Positions 46,045 to 60,000 of a DNA stretch of 60,000 nucleotides are shown in pieces. Positions within the stretch are counted from its first letter, which is position 1. Each line of letters starts with the position of its first letter. Below the pieces are notes generated by a model. That model searched no databases and was not told where the DNA came from. It saw only the letters and a program-made list of their open reading frames with translations. The position numbers and the translations under genes are program-made. This stretch comes from Takakia lepidozioides (taxonomy: Eukaryota; Streptophyta; Takakiopsida; Takakiales; Takakiaceae), in assembly GCA_030704615.1 (NCBI GenBank), contig CM060731.1, positions 14,882,001-14,942,000 on the forward strand. Reading direction: 5' to 3'.

Positions 46045-46310
46045 TATTTCAGTATTTCGGTATTTCAATCAAGATTTTCAGCAAGTATTTCAGTATTCAT
46101 TATCTATTTCAGTATTTCAATCAAAATTCTGTCATCTAGCATTTCAGTATTTCAGCCAGTTTTTCAGCGAGTATTTCAGTATTTCAGCAAGTTTTTCAGC
46201 TAATATTTCAGTACTTCAGCCAGTATTTCAGCAAGTACTTTAATATTTCAGCCAGTAACAAGTATTTTAATAGTTCAGTGAGTATTTCAACAAGCATTTC
46301 AATATTTTAA
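46045..46310. repeat. Minisatellite based on TATTTCAG
   Basis: At least nine exact TATTTCAG octamers alternate with variants such as TATTTCAA, TACTTCAG and TTTTTCAG and with spacers CCAG, CAAG or CGAG. The repeat decays toward the right end. Confidence 0.9.
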
Positions 46311-46944
46311 TAACTAATAAATCCAAAGATCAGTTTTGTAATATCCGAATACATCAATATTCAATTCACACATCAATAAAATAAAGTGCTGCCAGGGCCT
46401 CTGTCAAATAACTAAATAAATAATTTTTCTCTTATGCAGACCATTTTGTTTTTTGTTTTTTTGGAACAGGGGTGGAGGCCCTGGAAAATATATTAAGAAA
46501 TACGGGAAAAATAACCCGTGGGGATACAGCCGTAAAGCATGTTTTACATATAACTTGAATATATGTTATATTTTATTTCAATATAATATTTTTAGGAATT
46601 TTTCAACTTAAGAGTTTTAGGGAGCCATTACGCGACTAGCCGCTTGTTTTTGTTTGTTTTTTTTTGTTTTTTTTTTTGTTTCCATATTCCAATAATGGAA
46701 GACAATAGAAATAATGTAAGAACTTAATGGACGCGTATGATCTGACGGTACTTTCGCCGGATTCTGGCGGCCTGGGCTCTCCTGGGGGGACCCCTGTCGA
46801 ATCCTCCCCACCCTCTCTTACCTCGGTTTCACTATAAAATACTTCAGAATCCAAATGGGTTTCAAGCTGCAGTGGGTAGCATGATGGTAAGGTGGTAGTG
46901 TTGCAGGCGGCAAGGTTCAGCAATCAGTTTTTGATGGGAGGCGC

Positions 46945-47215
46945 TTGTGTGTAACCCTGGTCGGTGTAACCCCAGTAGTGTAACCCCAATAGTGTAATCC
47001 CAAGCGTGCTTACAACTCCATCTCCATCTGTAATCCCGGTTTCTCATGTAACTCTCATTAATCCATTTTATACTTAACCAAATTTGGACTTGGTCAAATT
47101 TCGAGACCAAGTGTGAGCTACGTCGAGAGGAGTTACACTCCATTCTGTGTAACCCCGACTGGAGTTACACACCTCGTCGTGTAACCCAATGTAACCCCGA
47201 CTGGAGTTTACACTC
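46945..47215. repeat. Cluster of GTGTAACCCC / GGAGTTACAC motifs
   Basis: About ten related motifs: GTGTAACCC, GTGTAATCCC and TGTAACTC on one strand and GAGTTACAC on the other. Two carry the palindromic form GTGTAACCCCGA with CTGGAGTTACAC. Includes the 24-bp inverted copy of the duplication edge (47002-47025). Confidence 0.8.
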
Positions 47216-47661
47216 CTTCAGTTCCATGTCACTCTCAAGAGAGGGTGGAGAAGATTTGACATGTGGGAAACCGGCAACCATCCTGTCAGAGGTCGCACGT
47301 GTGCATTAAGTTGTTACATTATTCCTATTATCTTCCTTTAATAATTTAATGGAAAGGGGAGGAAGCCCTTGAGAGCTTTATTAAGTCATTCAGGCAAAAA
47401 CAATAAAATATATATATATATATTTTGCCGAAATTGGCAAGGCTGTAAGTGCGGGTCAGAGAGAAGTGTCTCTAGGGCTTGAGGCCTACCATAGGGGAGG
47501 ATGGAGTTGCAAGCAGGCCTGGGTCGATCGCATCTGTGATGGAGTGCGATATTCGGGCTGAGAGGATGCGCTTATGAGGATTTGAAGCGCTTCTTGTTTC
47601 TGCAGGGTGCATTGTGCTGATTTGGACGGGAGAGTTGAGGGGGGAGTGAGAAGGGGGAAAA

Positions 47662-50600
47662 ATGGAGAAGACGTGCACTTTGCTGGTGCATTTTGACAAA
47701 GGGACGCCGGCCCTGGCTAATGAGATCAAGGAGCAGCTGGAAGGGAATGACGCCGGAAGGAAAGTGGACGCGATGAAGAAGGCGGTCATGCTGTTGCTGA
47801 ATGGAGAGACATTGCCTGCGTTGTTCATCACCATCGTGCGGTACGTGCTCCCCTCAGAGGATCACACCATACAGAAGCTTCTGCTGTTGTACCTGGAGAT
47901 CATTGAGAAGACTGATTCGCGCGGAAAGATTCTTCCAGAGATGATTCTCATCTGCCAGAACCTAAGGAACAATTTGCAGCACCCTAATGAGTACATAAGA
48001 GGTGTGACCTTGCGCTTTCTGGCAAGATTGAATGAGGCGGAGCTGATAGAGCCTTTGATCCCATCGATTTTGTCTAACTTGGAGCATCGCCACGCTTTTG
48101 TTAGAAGGAATGCCATTCTAGCCATAACCGCGATCTACAAGCTTCCGCAGGGGGAGCATTTGTTGAGCGACGCCCCGGAGATGATAGAGAAAATCTTGGG
48201 CACAGAGCAGGATTTATCAGCTCGGAGGAACGCCTTCTTGATGCTTTACAATTGTGCACAAGACAGAGCGGTGAACTACTTGTTGAGTCATTTAGAGAGT
48301 GTTTCGGGGTGGGGGGATATTCTGCAAATGGTGGTGTTGGAGCTCATCCGGAAAGTGTGCAGGTCAAATCCTGGGGAAAAGGGAAAATACATAAAGATCA
48401 TACTCTCTCTTCTTAGCTCTCCTTCCACAGCAGTCATGTATGAGTGTGCTGGTACTCTCGTTTCTCTTTCCTCTGCTCCCACAGCCATCAGAGCAGCTGC
48501 AAATTGCTACTGCCAGCTGCTTCTCTCGCAGAGCGACAACAATGTGAAGCTCATTATACTAGATCGACTGCAGGAGCTTAAGGCCTCTCACAGAGAAGTG
48601 ATGGTAGAGATGATAATGGATGTATTAAGGGCACTTTCGAGTCCAAACCTTGATATTAGGCGGAAGACCCTGGACATTGCATTGGATCTCATCACCCAGA
48701 GAAACATTGACGAGGTGGTGATGACCCTGAAGAAAGAGGTAGTTAAGACACAGAGCAAGGAGCTTGAGAAAAATGGTGAGTATCGGCAAATGCTGGTGCA
48801 GGCAATCCATTCATGTGCTTTGAAATTCCCTGAAGTAGCAAGCACAGTGGTACACCTCTTGATGGACTTCCTTGGGGATTCTAATGTAGCATCTGCAATT
48901 GATGTAGTATTCTTTGTAAGAGAGATCATTGAGACCAATCCCCGCTTGCGAGAATCCATCATGATCAGGCTGCTGGATACATTCTACCAGATCCGGTCAT
49001 CGAGAGTGTGCCCGTGTGCTCTTTGGATTATAGGGGAGTACTCCCTTTCTCTGGCTGAGGTTGAGGGTGCGATTGCTGTGCTCAAGCAATCACTCGGAGA
49101 ACTTCCTTTCTTTACAGTTGCCGAAGATGGCGATGTGCTTGACTCAGCTGCCAGCAAGGGATCTGGCAGAGGTCCTGCACCTCCAAGTATCTCCGCAGCA
49201 TCGTCCAAGCGGCCTGCAGTTCTTGCAGATGGAACATATGCGACACAGACTGCTGTCGCTGAGATTGCAATATCCAACCCCTCATTGACAATGATTGCAG
49301 CTGGGGCAACAGCCAATCTGAGAACTATTCTGATGACAGGGGACTTTTTCTTGGGATCTGTGGTGGCAACCACGCTCACAAAGCTCATCTTGCGGTTGGA
49401 GGAGGTACAGTCTTCAAAAGTGGCAGTGAACAAGGCAGCAGCGGAGGTCATGTTGATCATGGTTTCAATTCTCAGATTGGGCCAGTCATCAGCAATCCCT
49501 CACCCCATAGACGACGATGCTTATGATCGCATCACTATCTGCATTAGGGTTCTTTCAAGCCCTGATGATGTGATGAGGACGGTGTGGCTCAAATACTGCC
49601 GTGAGAGTTTTGTCAAGATGATTACAGAGAAACTGCACCAGGAGATAGAGGAGACAAAGGCAAAGGCACAGGTGTCCCATGCACAGCCTGATGATCTTAT
49701 TGACTTCTACCATTTGAAAAGCCGAAAGGTAAGCAGACAGGGTGGATTGAGTAGTACAGCTATCTCTGTATTTTTAGTCCTTCTAGATGCTGAAAAAACA
49801 GATTTTCATAGTAGTTTGTGGACGGAGGTTCTGCTGCTTTGGTTGTGAAGCATTTAGAGGTATACAGCAAGATGTCCACACTTACCACCTTGAGGGGGGT
49901 TGGCAGGGCATGAGCCAGCTGGAGCTGGAAGATGAGGTTCAGAGTGATCTTCAGCGGGCCACAGGGGTGTTCAGTAAGGACAGTAACAGCACCAGAAAGC
50001 TGAACAGAGTTTTGCAGCTAACAGGGTTTAGTGACCCTGTCTATGCAGAGGCATATGTGACGGTCCATCAATATGATATAGTCTTGGACGTCACAGTGGT
50101 TAATCGTACCACAGAAACACTTCAGAACCTGTGCTTGGAGCTTGCCACTATGGGGGATCTGAAGCTGGTTGAGCGCCCGCAGAACTATGCACTTGCACCA
50201 GCGACGAGCAAGCAGATAAGGGCAAACATCAAGGTTTCTTCCACAGAGACTGGTGTAATTTTTGGTAACATTGTGTATGAGACAACCAGTGTGTTGGACC
50301 GCAATGTGGTTGTGCTGAATGACATCCACATTGACATCATGGACTACATCTCCCCTGCTTACTGCCCTGATACTTCTTTCCGGAATATGTGGGCTGAATT
50401 TGAGTGGGAGAACAAGGTACGACCCTGTTAGTTTCTCATCCAACTCTGCTTGCTCAACTAATTTGCCCGTAGTACAGGGCTCTATAGCCAGAACGTCTTA
50501 TGAGTACATTCTGCCGCAATATGCCCAGTGGAACCAAATAAACCATCTGGAGGTGTCCTTACTACAGCAGCTTTCAATTTTCTTGATATTACCTTTCAGG

Positions 50601-51102
50601 AAGTAGGGGTTGGCTTGCTTTATTATGGTTGTTAAAGGGCTGCCTGTGTCTGTGGCCTATAACCCATGTTGTCGGGTGGGAGGCCAGGTGGCTGTCAACA
50701 CGTCAATTCAAGGTGCGCTTGAGTTTTTGAATCATGTAGTCTCTTCAACAAACATGAAGTGTCTGACCCCTCCGTAAGTTACTTGACCCTTTCTCTGTTT
50801 CCTGTCTGCACCTCCTTCTGGTTGTTCCTGAATGTTCTCAGAGTGTGCAGTCCTCACTTATAATGGGACCCCTCACGCTATGGTGTATGCATAATGTGTC
50901 CAGATCTGCCTTGGAAGGGGACTGTGGGTTCTTGGCTGCTAATCTATATGCCAAGAGTGTGTTTGGAGAGGACGCTTTGGTCAATGTAAGCGTGGAGAAG
51001 CAACCTGACGGCAAACTGAGTGGGTACATCCGAATCAGGAGTAAGACACAGGGCATTGCTCTAAGTCTGGGAGACAAAATAACCCTTAAACAAAAAGGTT
51101 AG
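47662..51102 (+). CDS. COPB1: Coatomer subunit beta (beta-COP), copy 2
   Basis: Exons 47662-49728, 49907-50416, 50688-50773 and 50904-51102 have exactly the same exon lengths and phases as copy 1 and again give about 953 aa. All landmarks of the adaptin-like solenoid, linker and appendage are kept, ending [12 protein letters not shown]. Protein differences from copy 1 are few and cluster around residues 430-500 ([15 protein letters not shown] here, [15 protein letters not shown] in copy 1) and in the appendage (for example SALEGDCGF versus SALDGECGF). Introns differ more than exons. Both copies look functional, so redundancy or dosage is likely. Confidence 0.97.
50482..50516 (+). repeat. Copy of short dispersed element (right half) in a beta-COP intron
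   Basis: ACGTCTTATGAGTACATTCTG is shared with 11911-11958 (inverted) and 19140-19184, while the left part (CTCTATAGCCAGA) differs. It lies in the second intron of beta-COP copy 2 and is absent from copy 1. Confidence 0.7.
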
Positions 51103-52782
51103 AATATAGTTTCTGTTCCAATAGGTAGTTAGCAGTCCTGTCATTCTTAGACATAAGCTCACAACCTCGCAATTTTTTTGTCCTTAATCTTCTCCATCCG
51201 TCTGGCCTGTGGGAATTGGACTACTGTTAGATGATGTGCGCTGATTTGGCAAGATGCAGTGTTATTTTTGCACAGCAGTCTCATGTGTAGTGCATGGATT
51301 GCTCGGCTTGTTTCAAATCATAGAGTCAGGTCTCCTTTCCACGATAAAAAAGTGGCAGAATTATTTCGCAAACGCTTTTAGGTAATATCTTTGTAGCCAA
51401 ACACTTGTCCTATATAGCTGTCTGAGCAAGCAGATTAAATCAAAGAGGTTCTGAGTCTTGGGAGGACAGGATCTCACATTCGAGGAGGTAAAGCTTAGTT
51501 TGATGACACATAGTTGTGAATTTGCATGTCAATGTCACTTTTATCATAGTTCATAGTGGGGTACAGATTTGACACTACAAGACACATAGCCTTGATTGCT
51601 GGTTCTATCATGCCATCAATCTTTGAATAAACCATAATCTTGAATGACAAGCAACTATTGTCACCGCATGCAAGTAGGTTGGCTCTCATTAGCAAGGCTG
51701 GTGTTTCATTTATGGCTGAGGATTAGTTGTCTGTGTTCCAGTCAGATGTTATGTACCAAGTTAGTACCTACGACTGACAAGGCAGGGACTGTTGCTCACA
51801 AGTCTACAGAGCAAATGCCGCACCATGGCCAGTCTCGGGTACGGAATGTGATTTTCGCTTCGGGCGGATGAAGGGGTGCATTCTGCAAAAGCATTTAGAT
51901 TTTGACTGATCCAGCACGTTCCTAGTTGTCCTAACAGCTTGAATCTCTTATGCATATCAAATGTATAGAAATGTTCTATGGAGAAACATTATGCTTGAAG
52001 CCTGCAGTTTCTGAGGCACGAGTGTTTTATTGAGACGTCAGAATTGTTCCAGTGGAATATTCTTGTAAATTGCATGATAGTATTCCATTGATAATGTTAT
52101 TATCAGCCTGCTGATTCGCTCAAAAGTATTCTAGGCATATCCTGAGGATATTTCTTGTAATCATAAGGACTAGTATATACATTGAACGGACCTCCCTACA
52201 AAAAGTGAACGAGGAGCATGATGAAGAACTGAAAAGATCATTGGCCCACTCTTGAGTGATCTAGGAAGTGGATGACTCGATTCATATGAAGGATTGTACA
52301 GATGGAGGAATGATGATCTATCACACAAGCCAAGTGAGATATGGTGCTCAGATTCGCTGATATGCGTGGGGCCCTACATGTCACAACCATTGTTTTGGTT
52401 TTGTAAGATACAGATTGAGATGAAGGTGGTGGATCCAGAGCCCCTCTCCCTTATACGAAGAGATCAGCACCAAGTAGCCTTCATTGACCTCAGCAATGGA
52501 GTAAAAGCTTGGTGGCGTAAACCAACAAGGTACACTTTCTGCACATGGGCGGCCTGTGCGAATTGACCATTTGCAATACTGTATTTTAGAACGATGGGGA
52601 CTCCAGCAAAAATTGGAAGAAAGGACTTTAGGGTCTTATTTGGAACATGTTTGGGTGGTTGCACTTGTGCGGTAGTTAGGTCTTAATTAGGTGGGTGTTT
52701 TGGTTCCGAGCCCTCGGAGCAGAGGATATATGCGCTCCGGGTAGGTCTAACATTGCAGGACTACGTCTGGTATGTCTACTTG

Positions 52783-53095
52783 ACTCTTAGTTGCATTGGA
52801 GTTCTCTCTAGTATGGTATGCCTACTTTGACTCTTAGCTGCGTTGGCTTTGGCTGGAGTCTCTGTAGTATGGTATGTCTTCTACTACTCTTAGTTGCATT
52901 GGCTTTGGCCCTAGTTCTCTCTAGTATGTAATGTCTACGACGACTCTTAGTTGCATTGGAGTTCTCTCTAGTACGGTATGCCTACTTTGACTCTTAGCTG
53001 CGTTGGCTTTGGCCGGAGTTCTCTCTAGTATGGTATGTCTAACTACGACTCTTAGTTGCGCTGGCTTTGGCCGGAGTTCTCTCTAGTATGACTTC
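52783..53095. repeat. Minisatellite with higher-order structure (ACTCTTAG units)
   Basis: ACTCTTAGTTGC or ACTCTTAGCTGC starts at about 52783, 52830, 52886, 52943, 52990 and 53048, with spacings of about 47, 56, 57, 47 and 58. Units one to three therefore recur as a ~160-bp higher-order unit. Each ends CTCTCTAGTATG or similar. Confidence 0.9.
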
Positions 53096-53257
53096 CACCA
53101 TCTTTTATATATACAAAAGGATATAGCGTCGTGGATGCAGTTGCGCCTTTTTGGATTTAAAATATTGTGACTCACATTTTAGATGACAAACATGACTCTC
53201 CTGATGGATGAAACAATGTTTACTTGCACTAACTTCCAAAGTAGTACCGTCCAACAA

Positions 53258-53610
53258 GCTAGTCTCTGGCTACTATATAATTGTGGTCCCGGTGGATGAA
53301 AAAGAGCACCCTCAAAATCTAAGCCTTCACTTTTCCGGCGAGGTTTTTTTCCTAACTTTGCCATTTCAGGGCCTCTGTCTCCTGTTTAAAAAATATATAA
53401 AACGTAAGAAATTCCACGACTCTAGTATCTGGCTACTATTAAAAAAAACAATTGTGGTCCCGGTGGATGAAAAAGAGCACAAGTGATGTCTACACCAACC
53501 TCACCCTCAAAATCTAGCCTTCAGAGTTCCGGCAAGGTAAGTTGTTTTTTTACTAACTTTGCCATTTCAGGGCCTCTGTCTCCTGTTTAAAAAAATTAAA
53601 AAACGAAATA
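53258..53610. repeat. Diverged tandem duplication (~165-190 bp units)
   Basis: Both halves contain CTGGCTACTAT, TTGTGGTCCCGGTGGATGAA, CCCTCAAAATCTA, ACTTTGCCATTTCAGGGCCT and CTGTCTCCTGTTTAAAAAA. The end of each unit is A-rich. Confidence 0.85.
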
Positions 53611-54535
53611 AATTCTACACCAGTCGTACATCGGTGCACTGTATATACACTATACCCATCTTTATACGTAGACTCAAAATGGCGTTACCCCAACTCCGCC
53701 CCGGGCGATTGATGTAGGGCTCCGACCGACGATGGATCCGCAACACATTTGACATAATCCGCATCGTCGTCGGTAGTCCGATACAGACCTTATCCGAACT
53801 GGAGGTAATCCCAATCCAACCCAATCCCCAATTTAGATATACAATTTCCCAGAAAAGGAAGGCAACATGTTGTTTTCACGACGACTGAACAAGTTTGGGC
53901 GTGGGGTGGTGGACAGACAGTGCAAGACGAGAGCGAGATTAGAGTTATCCAAAGGGAGGGAGGAAGCGAGGGAGAAAAGAGACGGATGGGGACAGCCGAG
54001 GTTATCCCGAGCCTACAAGGGCCAAGCGAGGGGCTGAGAGAGTAATGGCGAAACACGGCGCGAGCGGAGTGTCAGAGGGATTATTTGAAGGCCCCTGAGT
54101 TTCGCCAGCCTGGCGATAGCAGCTGTAGCTGCAAAAGGCAAGCGGCCCTGAAACGGCTGAGTGGCAGGCAGGCAGCACCGCGGATCGGTCGGGGCGAGCA
54201 GAATGCTGGCAATCGGGGATGGCGTGGGGGGCAGGGGGAGAAGACAGTGATGCAGCACAAGGAGGTGTGAGAGAATCTGAAGAGGAGTCTGCGGGGGGTG
54301 AATGTGTTTGTTTTGGAGGGCTGGGAAGGGGGGATTTAAATTGGTGTGTTTTTAAGGGGAGGGGATGATGTGTGGAAGGTTGGAGAGCTGGGAGGTTGAG
54401 GATTTGTGAGGGGGAATTGTGGTTGAGGATGGGGACGAGGGGTTGTGGGAGGAGAGGGGGTCGATAGAGTGAGGAATTTGGGGGAGCAGGCTGGGCGGGA
54501 GGGATTTCTTGGCAGCGAACCCCAGAGAGGGGGTC

Positions 54536-60000
<5,465 letters not shown>

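Larger units (their letters stand above)
42210..47495. other. Spacer between the two beta-COP copies
   Basis: About 5 kb, mostly without recognisable genes. It contains a poly-A tract (42719-42738), a possible small gene (45011-45538), a TATTTCAG minisatellite (46045-46310), a GTGTAACCCC cluster (46945-47215) and an AT microsatellite (47405-47423). Two short stretches (44660-44712 and 46870-46925) weakly resemble tRNA-derived SINE heads. Confidence 0.6.
47500..51430 (+). repeat. Duplicated block, copy 2 (contains beta-COP gene 2)
   Basis: Direct repeat of 38682-42500, offset about 8.79 kb. The 5' edge is near GATGGAGTTGCAAGCA. The 3' similarity fades after the stop codon. Confidence 0.85.
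51103..54535. other. Intergenic region and hexokinase 5' leader
   Basis: The first ~330 bp are the duplicated 3' flank of beta-COP. Then no gene until 54536. Contains a minisatellite (52783-53090), a diverged tandem duplication (53258-53610) and a GC-rich purine-rich leader from about 53900 upstream of the hexokinase ATG. Confidence 0.65.

Overview
This window is nuclear DNA of a land plant. Genes carry short GT-AG introns with plant-like splice sites. The recognisable proteins are plant-type: a beta-COP pair, a membrane-anchored type B hexokinase, RAD4/XPC, a MYND-containing PDCD2 protein and PLS-type pentatricopeptide (PPR) fragments. The style of the PPR remnants and the abundance of decayed repeats suggest a seedless plant (lycophyte, fern or bryophyte), but the sequence alone does not fix the species.

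Layout. 1-2001: a satellite-like array of 18 hairpin units, period about 116 bp. 2246-5974 (+): an eight-exon gene fusing a ParB/sulfiredoxin-like N-terminal domain to a beta-class (N6/N4-type) DNA methyltransferase-like C-terminal domain. It has one in-frame TGA and a degenerate catalytic motif. 6.4-11.3 kb: gene-free, with an AT-rich island of degenerate hairpin repeats, microsatellites and a clean 205-bp MITE. 11.38-13.33 kb (+): triplicated fragments resembling the organellar 'PDF' motif, followed by a broken PPR gene. 13.98-21.6 kb, possibly to 23.09 kb (-): the DNA-repair gene RAD4/XPC, with 13 resolved exons. 23.27-24.66 kb (+): intronless PDCD2 gene, head-to-head with RAD4. 24.7-32.9 kb: repeats rich in CTGGTATG, a copia integrase relic, a kinase fragment and simple repeats. 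32.96-35.77 kb (+): an unrecognised two-exon gene whose intron holds an antisense PPR pseudogene. 36.42-36.97 kb (+): a small two-exon gene of unknown function. 38.87-42.21 and 47.66-51.10 kb (+): two complete beta-COP genes in a direct duplication, separated by about 5 kb containing two unusual simple arrays. 54.54 kb to the window end (+): hexokinase, truncated by the window.

Most genes are ordinary housekeeping loci: vesicle coat, nucleotide excision repair, ribosome biogenesis and sugar phosphorylation/sensing. The accessory content is unusual. The strongest candidate for an undescribed system is at the left end, where a large array of near-perfect palindromes lies directly upstream of a ParB-like/DNA-methyltransferase fusion gene, a domain pairing otherwise familiar from phages and prokaryotes. 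The pairing could be a site-and-binder system, a methylation target array, or a decayed selfish element. The sequence supports the adjacency and the domain motifs. Function and mechanism are inference.
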